From: Polyangium mundeleinium
GTDB taxonomy: Bacteria > Myxococcota_A > Polyangia > Polyangiales > Polyangiaceae
Direction of reading: 5' to 3'
Assembly (NCBI RefSeq): GCF_028369105.1
Contig: NZ_JAQNDO010000001.1
Location: 9,642,501-9,706,500, forward strand
DNA: 64,000 nucleotides
This document shows, piece after piece, positions 29,582-37,001 of the stretch. Each line of letters opens with the position of its first letter. Position 1 is the first letter of the stretch. Below the pieces are notes generated by a model. It searched no databases, was not told the DNA's origin, and saw only the letters and a program-made list of their open reading frames with translations. Position numbers and translations under genes: made by a program.

Positions 29582-31696
29582 ATGACCGAAGTCTACGCTG
29601 GCCGTCTCTCGGACCTGCTCCTCGTGCGCGTGCATGGCCGCTCGGCGGCCTACCTCGCGGCGAGTCGCGCGGCCCGCCCGGGCATCGTGGAGGCTTGCCG
29701 CAGAGAGGCGACGGTCCCCGATCTCGCCGAGCGGATCCTCTCTCGCACGATCTACGCGCAGAGCGCCTCGCGCATCGCGCCCTTGCGCGAGCTCGTCCAG
29801 AACGCGCTCGACGCTTCGCCGCGCGGAGCTGCGATCGACGTGCAGTCGGGGCTCGGCGGCACCGAGATCATCGTGACCGATCGCGGGCGCGGCATGACCG
29901 CCGACGAGGTCCTCGGTGATCTCCTCGTCCCGTTCCGCAGCGGCAAGGAGGGCGAGGAGCTCGCGATCGGCGAGCACGGCATCGGCTTCTTCAGCGCGCT
30001 CGAGATCGCGCCGCGACTCGAGGTGAAGACGCGCACGCGCACCGAGGGCCACCTCCTGCGCGTCGAGCCGCTCGGCAAGGGCCCACCGTACGCCGATTTC
30101 GCCTGGTCTCTCCGGCCGCTGCCGCACGTCGAGGGATGGACCGGCACGTCGGTGCGGCTCCTGCTCGACGAGCCGATCAGCCGCTCGGTCCTCGCCTCCG
30201 AGGTCGCCGCGGCCGCGTCGTTCGTCGATCCCTCCGTCGCTCGGATCTACGTCGACGGTGTGCTCATCAACGTCGCACGCACGCGCATGCGCCGCGTCGC
30301 GCGCGCGCACGTCGGGGGCGCGCTCACCGGCCCGCTCGGCGAGCTCTCGATCTGGGTCGGCCGCGGCGACGGCGCTCTGCCGCACGTCACGATCACGCAG
30401 CGCGGCTTGCTCGTCGCGGTCCGTCAGGATCTCTTCACCGCGCCCGAGCTCTCGCTCCACCGCGACCTCGCGCGGGCGATCGTGTCGGCGGGCTTCGGCA
30501 TCGTCATCGAGCTGCCTGCCGAGGTCCCGCTCAACAAGGGTCGATCCGCGGTGGCCGCGCATGCATCGGCGGCCGTCGAGTCGGCGCTCATCGCGGCGTT
30601 CGAGCGCTTCGTCTTGCATGACGCGCTCTACGATCGCGAGCTCCTCCGCGCCGTGGATCACAGGCTCTCCTCGGTCCTCGATCGGCTGCTCTGCGCCGCG
30701 CTCGCGGGCCAGCCCACGCAACCTGCGGCGGCGAGCGCGCCCGAGGAGCTCACGGAGACAACACGCTCGTCGAAGCCCTGGCCGTTGATGACGCCGTCGA
30801 TCTCCGTGCCGCCGGAGTCCGAGCGACGGCCGCAAAAGCGCCCCACCGTGGCCGCGCCCGAGGAGGTCGTGCGGTTCGCGGACGCGCTCCTCGATACGCC
30901 GGCCATCCGCGTGATCACGATCGACGACGAGCACGAGCAACACCCGCGCATCGTCACCTTGCGCCATCTGCTTGGCGCTTACCGCGCGGGCACGCTCCGG
31001 CCGATGGGAGAGCCGTTCCTCGCGGGTCGTACGTACGTCTCGCTCGACGATCCGCTCGCGGATGCGCTCTGGCGGAGGCTCGTCGCGACGTCCGCGGCGG
31101 CGGCGGCGGCGAGCTCGCAGGACCGCCGGGGACGGCGCATCGGCGCGCTCGCGATGCAGCGCATCGATCGGGAGACGTTGCTCGCGACGGCGAAGGCGGT
31201 TCCGGGCGTCGACGCGCTCGCGGCGGCGATGACGGTGCTCGAGGGGATCGACGCGGCGATCTCGATCGCGGCGGAGCTCACGCCTTCGCCGATCTCGGTG
31301 CACCAGGATCTCTACGGCCCGGACGAGATGGCGCACACAGACGGCAGCGGCATCAGCGTCAACCTCGCGTCGGCGCGGGTGCGCGCGCTGCTCGTGTCCG
31401 TGCTGCAGCAGGACGATCCGGCGGCGTTCGGGGCGCTCGTGGATCTGATGCTGCACGAGAAGACACACGTGTCGCTCGCGAGTTACGTCCCGCATGCGAA
31501 CGCCGAGCACGGGGCGAGCTTCTACCGGCGCAAGGATCTCCTGCGGCGTCGGCTCTTGGAGTCGATGGTACGGGGCATCGTGGGGGATCCGGCGTCGTGG
31601 CTTCCGGCGGCGCGGCGTGGACTTTCGTCGGTCGGCCTACCTGCGCCTGACGTCCTGGCCGCGACGTTCCAGTCCGTACCCTCGGTCGCCGCCTGA
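29582..31696 (+). CDS. GHKL ATPase protein B with C-terminal zincin-like (HEKTH) domain
   Basis: 704 residues from the ATG at 29582, behind an AGGGGGG ribosome-binding site. A GHKL ATPase domain occupies residues about 55-340: N-box LRELVQNALDA (Glu70, Asn74), G1 DRGRGM (100-105), G2 GEHGIGFFSA (130-139), and a transducer-like PLNKGRSAV at 316-324 that parallels GRDAL in protein A. A Pro/Ser/Thr linker follows (about 375-425). The C-terminal domain contains LMLHEKTHVS (HEXXH, 625-629) and, 13 residues on, EHGASF (His643), preceded by a strand GSGISVNLA. This arrangement resembles zinc-metallopeptidases of the SprT/Wss1-like type (HEXXH...HGxxF), but I claim only a zincin-like fold. Expected role: ATP-gated proteolysis or remodelling, with protein A (inferred). 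Confidence 0.85.
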   Translation: MTEVYAGRLSDLLLVRVHGRSAAYLAASRAARPGIVEACRREATVPDLAERILSRTIYAQSASRIAPLRELVQNALDASPRGAAIDVQSGLGGTEIIVTDRGRGMTADEVLGDLLVPFRSGKEGEELAIGEHGIGFFSALEIAPRLEVKTRTRTEGHLLRVEPLGKGPPYADFAWSLRPLPHVEGWTGTSVRLLLDEPISRSVLASEVAAAASFVDPSVARIYVDGVLINVARTRMRRVARAHVGGALTGPLGELSIWVGRGDGALPHVTITQRGLLVAVRQDLFTAPELSLHRDLARAIVSAGFGIVIELPAEVPLNKGRSAVAAHASAAVESALIAAFERFVLHDALYDRELLRAVDHRLSSVLDRLLCAALAGQPTQPAAASAPEELTETTRSSKPWPLMTPSISVPPESERRPQKRPTVAAPEEVVRFADALLDTPAIRVITIDDEHEQHPRIVTLRHLLGAYRAGTLRPMGEPFLAGRTYVSLDDPLADALWRRLVATSAAAAAASSQDRRGRRIGALAMQRIDRETLLATAKAVPGVDALAAAMTVLEGIDAAISIAAELTPSPISVHQDLYGPDEMAHTDGSGISVNLASARVRALLVSVLQQDDPAAFGALVDLMLHEKTHVSLASYVPHANAEHGASFYRRKDLLRRRLLESMVRGIVGDPASWLPAARRGLSSVGLPAPDVLAATFQSVPSVAA

Positions 31697-31717
31697 CGGT
31701 TTTTCCTGTCTCCCCAC

Positions 31718-31743
31718 CTGGGCCTCGACCCTCGGAGGCCCAG
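31718..31743 (+). terminator. Hairpin 21 bases after the GHKL pair
   Basis: CTGGGCCTC-N8-GAGGCCCAG forms a perfect 9-bp stem. No T-run follows, so termination would need help; it may also protect the mRNA 3' end. Confidence 0.5.
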
Positions 31744-31752
31744 CCGCACACA

Positions 31753-31782
31753 CACCGGCACATGGATGCGCATGTGCCGGTG
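31753..31782. repeat. Perfect 12-bp inverted repeat after the GHKL pair
   Basis: CACCGGCACATG-N6-CATGTGCCGGTG, with an inner palindrome ATGCGCAT at the centre. It could be a second terminator hairpin or a regulator site. Confidence 0.6.
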
Positions 31783-32283
31783 CACTAACCAAGCATCCTA
31801 ATTCACAAAATCAGATCACAACATACATCCAGAGCGACCTAAACCACGGTTCGTCCGGTTTTCCGAACGGGTATGTCGGACATGACCGGCGTGCTGGATG
31901 GTTTCTTGTGATCGCGAGCGATGCCGCGTATCCTCGCGGTGCCCGGAGCCCCTTGGCGGGGATTTCTTGGCTAGCATCGGGGTCCGTTTCAGTCTATCCT
32001 GCCTTGGTTCAAGGTTTCTGCGGAACCCGGGGCGGGTCCATGGACCGCACCCGGCCTCCGCGACCTCGTAGGCACATGCCCCGGGGTGCAACGTCAACGC
32101 TTGGACTTCCCGCCGATTTTTCACGCGATGGTCGAACCGACGGTACACTCTGCCTCTACCCCGCCGAGCCGGCACGCGGGTCCGCCCGCCGCCTTGCCTG
32201 AGCGAGGGCGTATGCAGGCGGTGGGTGGCGGGTGTCCCCGCGCCGGCCGCGCACGGTTGGGTCCGCCTCACAGGGAGGTTGGT

Positions 32284-32322
32284 GTGAGTCCAGGTCAATC
32301 CAAGGACAATGAGGTGCTCTAA
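32284..32322 (+). CDS. Possible 12-residue leader peptide coupled to the V4R gene
   Basis: GTG at 32284 (AGGGAGG ribosome-binding site at 32272-32278, five bases away) begins MSPGQSKDNEVL and ends in TAA at 32320-32322, which overlaps the V4R ATG (TAATG). The V4R gene also has its own GAGGTG site. It may serve translational coupling; a real peptide function is unproven. Confidence 0.35.
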   Translation: MSPGQSKDNEVL

Positions 32323-32798
32323 TGGGTCTCATCCAAGAAGTCGCTCAGACCCACAGGCCGATTCTGGGAAACGACATTCCGTTGTTGGTCTTTCGCGTGT
32401 TCCGTCACTTCTCGGCCGGGTACGTCGAGGAGGTGCTGGGGCGCGGGGCGGCGGTCGTTTTCCAGAACGGCGGTAGGGAGCTCGGCAAGGAAGCCGGCCA
32501 GATGCTGTACAAGCCGAGCACGGACGAATACCTCAAGGAGGTCGTCCAGTTCGTGCGCGATTCTCGTATCGGCATTCTCATCCCTCGCCAGCTCGACGAC
32601 AAGCTTCTCGTGGTGGACCTGGACGAGTGCATCACGTGCGCGGGCATGGCGAGCATCTCGAAGCGGATTTGCCACTTCGAGGTCGGCTTCGTCGCCGGGA
32701 TCACCGAGGTCCTGATCAAGAAGAAGCCGAAGGCGTACGAGACGAAGTGCGGCGCCAATGGCGAAGGCACGTGCCAGGTGACGGTCGAATTGGGCTAG
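32322..32798 (+). CDS. V4R-domain small-ligand-binding protein
   Basis: A 158-residue soluble protein of the V4R (4-vinyl-reductase) family: FRVFRHFSAGYVEEVLGRGAA, a central Cys-containing DECITCAGMASISKRICHFEVGFVAGITEVLI core, and a short C-terminal strand with Cys in CGANGEGTCQV. V4R domains bind small hydrophobic ligands and usually control a partner protein. The conserved cysteines (five in the second half) leave a metal or redox role open. It leads a plus-strand run of signalling genes up to 38147. A GAGGTG site precedes the ATG at 32322. Confidence 0.88.
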   Translation: MGLIQEVAQTHRPILGNDIPLLVFRVFRHFSAGYVEEVLGRGAAVVFQNGGRELGKEAGQMLYKPSTDEYLKEVVQFVRDSRIGILIPRQLDDKLLVVDLDECITCAGMASISKRICHFEVGFVAGITEVLIKKKPKAYETKCGANGEGTCQVTVELG

Positions 32799-32803
32799 AC
32801 GAT

Positions 32804-32825
32804 GCCGCCACGTAGAGGTGGCGGC
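32804..32825 (+). terminator. Short hairpin after V4R
   Basis: GCCGCCAC-N6-GTGGCGGC, five bases beyond the V4R stop. With no T-tract it is a weak or factor-dependent terminator, so V4R could be partly separated from the roadblock gene. Confidence 0.45.
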
Positions 32826-32986
32826 CTCGCCCACGCGCCGGTTTTCCGAAGGGCCTCGGCGTAGACGCGGCCCAAGGGATGCCGGAGAGCAGTGCGAGAG
32901 GGCAGAACATGTCCCGGACGCGGCGCCCGGGTTGATTATGAGCTCGAGTACGAACTCGGGCTCGGCTTGCCCGCACAGGAGGAGAC

Positions 32987-33361
32987 GTGGCAGCTGGAAG
33001 TCGAGTCGAAAAAATCCAGGAAATTCTTCGCAATCTTCGTTCGGTATCGCCCGACATCATCGGGTCGGCCATGGTGAGCACCGACGGCTTCATCATCGCG
33101 TCGCTGCTCCCGAACGAGATCGACGAAGAGTTGGTGTCCGGTATGGCCGCCGCGCTCCTCGGTGTCGGTGAGCGTATCGCCCACGAGCTCATGGGTGGCG
33201 CCATGGAGCAGACGTACGTGCGTGGCCGTCAGGGCTACGTCATCCTGAACGCGGTCGGCGCGGAAGCGCTGCTCATCGTGCTCACGACGCCCGACGCGAA
33301 GCTCGGCCTCGTGTTCCTCGATATTCGCCGCCGCGTGACCGAGCTGTCCAAGATCGTATGA
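32987..33361 (+). CDS. Roadblock/LC7 domain protein
   Basis: A 124-residue Roadblock/LC7-fold protein: residues 9-24 form the first helix (IQEILRNLRSV), then SAMVSTDGFIIASLLP (beta hairpin), the long helix LVSGMAAALLGVGERIAHEL and the final strands GYVILNAVGAEALLIVLTTPDAKLG with an IRRRVTEL helix. Bacterial proteins of this fold (MglB-like) act as dimers, often regulating small Ras-like GTPases. No GTPase is adjacent. The GTG start at 32987 follows AGGAGG at 32977-32982. It probably acts with the other cluster proteins in polarity or sensing (inferred). Confidence 0.9.
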   Translation: MAAGSRVEKIQEILRNLRSVSPDIIGSAMVSTDGFIIASLLPNEIDEELVSGMAAALLGVGERIAHELMGGAMEQTYVRGRQGYVILNAVGAEALLIVLTTPDAKLGLVFLDIRRRVTELSKIV

Positions 33362-33377
33362 CGGCGACCTGATTGTT

Positions 33378-34112
33378 ATGGCTAACTCGACTGGAAACGC
33401 TCGGCTGGCCTTTGGTGGGCTGTTGCTCCTCGGTCTCGCGGACCTCGGGCTGGTCAACCTCAAGCTCGCGCCCGAGTACGCCGAGGAGCAGGCGAAGCAG
33501 GCCCAGGTGACCGGGGCTCGGCCGGGGGGAACCACCTCGGCGCAGGCCTCGGCGCAAAGGCCTGCGGCCACGCCTGGCCCGAGCGTCGCCGTCGCGCCGC
33601 CTCCCAAACCGCCCCCCACGCCCGAGCCGCAAAACACGGCGCCCGAGCCCACGGCGACGACCTCCGCGCTGCCGGTGGTCTCGGTGGCCGCGGCGACTCC
33701 GCCGGCCCCCACGTCGGAGCCCGAGCCCGCGCCCACGCCGGCCCCGAAACCGCCCCCGGCGGTGTCTTCCGGCGACAAACCCGCGGCGATCTCCGACATC
33801 CTCTTCGAGATCGATTCGAATCTCTTGACGTTGTCGTCCAAGAGCACGCTCGACGAGGTCCTCAAGCAGCTGAAGGCGAACCCGAGCCTGCGCATCCATC
33901 TCCGGGGGCATTCGGATCAACTCGGATCGCGCGAGCACAACCTGGAGCTCAGCCGCAAGCGCGCCGCGGCGGTGGAGAATTTCTTCCACGCGAACGGCAT
34001 TCCGCACTCCAGGATCACGACCGAGGCCGTGGGCGGCATGAAGCCCGCGGATTCCACCAACACCCCGACGGCCTGGGCCCGAAACCGGCGCGTCGAGATC
34101 GAGTGGCGGTAG
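33378..34112 (+). CDS. OmpA-like peptidoglycan-binding membrane protein
   Basis: 244 residues. A single N-terminal hydrophobic segment (LAFGGLLLLGLADLGLV) anchors or exports it; there is no lipobox. Residues about 45-130 are Pro/Ala/Thr/Glu-rich and probably unfolded. The C-terminal ~110 residues are an OmpA C-like domain: the strand ISDILFEIDSNLLTL, the Asp/Arg-bearing LRGHSDQLGSREHNLELSRKRAAAVENFF, and the closing ARNRRVEIEWR. This domain binds meso-diaminopimelate peptidoglycan. It lies 16 bases after the roadblock gene, so the cluster links cytoplasmic sensing to the cell wall. Confidence 0.9.
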   Translation: MANSTGNARLAFGGLLLLGLADLGLVNLKLAPEYAEEQAKQAQVTGARPGGTTSAQASAQRPAATPGPSVAVAPPPKPPPTPEPQNTAPEPTATTSALPVVSVAAATPPAPTSEPEPAPTPAPKPPPAVSSGDKPAAISDILFEIDSNLLTLSSKSTLDEVLKQLKANPSLRIHLRGHSDQLGSREHNLELSRKRAAAVENFFHANGIPHSRITTEAVGGMKPADSTNTPTAWARNRRVEIEWR

Positions 34113-34131
34113 CCGAGGACTTGAGGAAGGA

Positions 34132-35889
34132 ATGGACCTGATCCAATCGATATGGCTTTCTTCCGCGGCAGGAGCCGGCCTGTTTTTCGGGGCCGGTCTG
34201 CTCGTGAGCAGGGCGTTCCCTTCGAAGAACGGCGCCGCCGCGGATACGAGCCTCGTCCAGGCCGAAAAAGAGGCACGCCAGCAAGCCGAGGCCCAGGTGG
34301 CGGCCCTGCAGCAGCAGAACGCCGACCTCTCGCGCTCGGCCTCCGACTCCGCGGAGCGCGCGCGCTCCGAGGCAGCGCAAAAGGCCCAGGGTGAAGCGCA
34401 GAAGCTCCGCGAGCAGGTGAACCAGCTCCAGGCGGAGGTCAACCGCGCGCGGACCGCTGCGAGCGGGCCTTCGCCCGCAGAGGCGCAGCTCCGGCAGGAG
34501 AACGCCGAGCTCCGGCAACGCGTGGCCGCGGCGGATCAAGCCGCCCAGGCCTTGCAAGCCGAGCGCGCCCGCGCCCACGACCTCGAGCAACGCCTGCAAG
34601 CCGCGATGGCCCAGGCGCAAGCGGGGCGCGGGGACGACGGCGCGCGGCAGGATCTCGAGCGTCGACTCGCCGAATCGAACGCGCAGGTGCAAGCCGCGCA
34701 GGCGCAGCTCCGCGAGGCGCGAACGCAAGCGGACCAGCTCCGCGCGTCGGCGCAGCGGGCCGAGCAGCTCACGGCGGAGAACGCGCAGCTCAAGACGCGG
34801 CAAGGCGGCTCGGACAAGCTCTCCGCAGAGCTCGCGACCGAGAAGGCCAAGGTGCAGCAACTCCAGACGCAGGTCGCCGCGCTGCAGAAGACGGCCGAAG
34901 GCACGAGCAAGCTCGCGCAGGACATCCAGGCCGAGAAGACCAAGGTGCGCGACCTCGAGCAGAAGCTCGCGGCGGCGCAGAAGTCCACGGGCGACGCGGG
35001 CAAAGTCGGTCAGGATCTCGCGGCCGAGAAGACCAAGGTGCAGCAGCTCCAGGCGCAGATCGGCACGCTGCAGCAAGCCGCAAACGAGGCGGCGAAGCTC
35101 GGCATGGAGCTCGGCACCGCGCGCGCGAAGGTGCAGGACCTCGAGGCAAAGCTCAAAGCTGCTTCCGCGAACGCGCCGGCCGCGGCGAGCGGCGGCGGCG
35201 CGAGCGCGGCCGAGGCCGACAAGCTGCGCAAGGAAGCCGAGGCGCTCAACAAGAAGAACAACGAGCTCTCGCTCCGGGTGCGCACGCTGGAGCAGAAGGC
35301 CGCGGAGCTCGATTACTACGCCAACGAGAACAGCGATCTGCGCAGGCGGGTCGAGGAGCTCGAGGCGATCGCGATCGAAGCGAAGAACCTGCGGCGCCGC
35401 ATCATCGACCTCGAAGCGCAGGCCTTCGCCATGACGGCGGCGCGCTCGATGGAGAAGGCTCCCCCGAGCCAGGCGCCGATCAGCACAGGTCCGATCAGCT
35501 TCCGCAACACGGATAAGCGCCTGGAGACGCTGCTCGAAGAAGGCATGAGCTCGCTGCTCCGCGAGGAGACGGGCGGGCGCGCGGTCGTGCTGGCGGATAC
35601 GCGTGGTCTCGTGATCGCGGCGGCAGGCGAGGTGCGGTACCAGAACGAGCTCGCGGCTGCGGCTTCGGTCGTGTCCGAGGTGAGTGATCGGGTGAGGAAC
35701 CTCCTGCCGATCGCCGAGCCTCACGTGATCCACATCCTCGACGTGAACAACGTGGTCATGCGAACGCGATGGCTGCGGTGGTCGGACGAGACGCTGGCGC
35801 TCAGCGTGCTCGGCTTCCGCGACGAGGCGCCGGATCCGGCCGAGGAGAAGGTCGTGAAGACGGTCACCAAGCTCTTTGGCTACGGTTGA
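34132..35889 (+). CDS. Membrane-anchored coiled-coil protein with roadblock-like C-terminus
   Basis: 585 residues. One N-terminal transmembrane segment (IWLSSAAGAGLFFGAGLLV), then roughly 350 residues of Ala/Gln/Glu/Leu-rich coiled coil with several self-similar blocks (for example AEKTKVRDLEQKLAAAQKS and AEKTKVQQLQAQIG), and a linker. The C-terminal ~110 residues (LEEGMSSLLREETGGRAVVLADTRGLVIAAAG ... VLGF) resemble a Roadblock/LC7 or Longin-like fold. The ATG at 34132 follows GAGG with five bases' spacing. A long fibre holding the roadblock-like end away from the membrane is likely; it could pair with the short roadblock protein. Confidence 0.82.
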   Translation: MDLIQSIWLSSAAGAGLFFGAGLLVSRAFPSKNGAAADTSLVQAEKEARQQAEAQVAALQQQNADLSRSASDSAERARSEAAQKAQGEAQKLREQVNQLQAEVNRARTAASGPSPAEAQLRQENAELRQRVAAADQAAQALQAERARAHDLEQRLQAAMAQAQAGRGDDGARQDLERRLAESNAQVQAAQAQLREARTQADQLRASAQRAEQLTAENAQLKTRQGGSDKLSAELATEKAKVQQLQTQVAALQKTAEGTSKLAQDIQAEKTKVRDLEQKLAAAQKSTGDAGKVGQDLAAEKTKVQQLQAQIGTLQQAANEAAKLGMELGTARAKVQDLEAKLKAASANAPAAASGGGASAAEADKLRKEAEALNKKNNELSLRVRTLEQKAAELDYYANENSDLRRRVEELEAIAIEAKNLRRRIIDLEAQAFAMTAARSMEKAPPSQAPISTGPISFRNTDKRLETLLEEGMSSLLREETGGRAVVLADTRGLVIAAAGEVRYQNELAAAASVVSEVSDRVRNLLPIAEPHVIHILDVNNVVMRTRWLRWSDETLALSVLGFRDEAPDPAEEKVVKTVTKLFGYG

Positions 35890-35968
35890 CGTTGAGGCCA
35901 CAGGGGTGGCGCGAGCGACGTAGAATGGACGATCGCTGCGCCTACGCTGCGCCGCCCCCCTCCAAATC

Positions 35969-36994
35969 ATGAGGAAGAACCGTCCCAACGTACCGTTTTC
36001 ATCGGGGACCACCCTGCTCGACGAGATCGGGGTGGGTGTCGTGATCGTGGACGAAGGGGGCGAGGTCGTCGTGACGAACCGCGTCGCCGACGACCTGATC
36101 ACGCGACGCGCGGGGGGTGCCCCGCTCATCAACAAGATCTTCGAGCACGTGGAGAACGAGCTCGTGCGCGACGGCCCGCCGCGCACGAAAGAGCTCACGG
36201 TCGAGGCCTTCGACGAAGCAGGCAACAAGACCATCGTCGGCTACCGCCTCATCCGATCGAACCGGCTCGGCACGATCATCTCCATGCGCGACGTCACGGA
36301 GACCGAGCGCTTCCAGGCCGAACGCAGGCAGCTCGAGCGGCTCTCCGAGGTCGGCAAGGCGTGCGCGATGGTCGCGCACGAGATCGGAAACCCCCTCGCC
36401 GCGATCAAGGCGACGATCCAGTCGATCGAGCACGAGGCCGCTGAGGCCGGGCTCGGTGACTCGTTGCACGCGGTGAACCGCGAGATCGACCGGCTGAACA
36501 ACATGCTCGGCCAGCTCCTCGGGTTCGTGCGCCACAGGCCGCCGCGGCGCACCAAGGCCGATCTCCCGACCATCGTGAACCGCGCGCGCGGCGCGGCCGA
36601 GGGACGGCTCAACAACATCCACTTCAGCACCCGGTACGGCCTGCTCCGCCCGCTTTGGATCGATCAGGACCAGCTCCAGCAGGTCCTCTTGAACCTCTTC
36701 ATCAACGCGGCCGACGCGATGCCGGAGGGCGGGGAGCTGAAGGTCCACGCGGGCATCGACGACGACCGGATGGTCCTGCACGTGGAGGACACGGGCGGCG
36801 GGATCCCCGAGGAGATCGTCGACAAAGTCTTCGACTCGTTCTTCACGACCAAGCCCACGGGCACGGGGCTCGGGCTCTCGATATGCTATCGAATCGTGAC
36901 CGACCACGGTGGCTCGATCACGATCGGCGGACGGAGCGGAAACGTCTCGGGAACGTGTGTCACGATCACGTTGCCCATCATGACCGGCAGGTAG
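35969..36994 (+). CDS. PAS-domain sensor histidine kinase, soluble
   Basis: 341 residues, no transmembrane segment. Residues 15-110 are a PAS domain (LLDEIGVGVVIVDEGGEVVVTN). The dimerisation/phosphoacceptor helix follows with AHEIGNPLAAIKATIQSIE (His137). The ATP domain has N-box LNLFINAADAMPEGGE, G1 VEDTGGGIPE, the F-box FDSFFTTKPTGTGLGLSI, and C-terminal GGSITIGG. It should autophosphorylate on His137 and phosphorylate the receiver in the next gene, seven bases away. The ligand of the PAS domain is unknown. Confidence 0.95.
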   Translation: MRKNRPNVPFSSGTTLLDEIGVGVVIVDEGGEVVVTNRVADDLITRRAGGAPLINKIFEHVENELVRDGPPRTKELTVEAFDEAGNKTIVGYRLIRSNRLGTIISMRDVTETERFQAERRQLERLSEVGKACAMVAHEIGNPLAAIKATIQSIEHEAAEAGLGDSLHAVNREIDRLNNMLGQLLGFVRHRPPRRTKADLPTIVNRARGAAEGRLNNIHFSTRYGLLRPLWIDQDQLQQVLLNLFINAADAMPEGGELKVHAGIDDDRMVLHVEDTGGGIPEEIVDKVFDSFFTTKPTGTGLGLSICYRIVTDHGGSITIGGRSGNVSGTCVTITLPIMTGR

Positions 36995-37001
36995 AACAGC
37001 C

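Larger units (their letters stand above)
31697..32321. other. 625-bp intergenic region with hairpins and a short leader frame
   Basis: Between the GHKL pair and the V4R gene. It holds two strong hairpins just after the GHKL pair (see 31718-31743 and 31753-31782), an AT-richer stretch at about 31785-31840, and, at its 3' end, a 12-codon frame that runs into the V4R start. I see no other supported gene and no certain promoter, but one is expected here for the 32.3-38.2 kb cluster. Confidence 0.6.

Noticed and set aside
32086-32322. 78-codon frame ending at the V4R start
   Set aside because: The upstream part is His/Pro/Arg/Gly-rich noise without a ribosome-binding site; only the last 12 codons (32284-32322) have a supported start.
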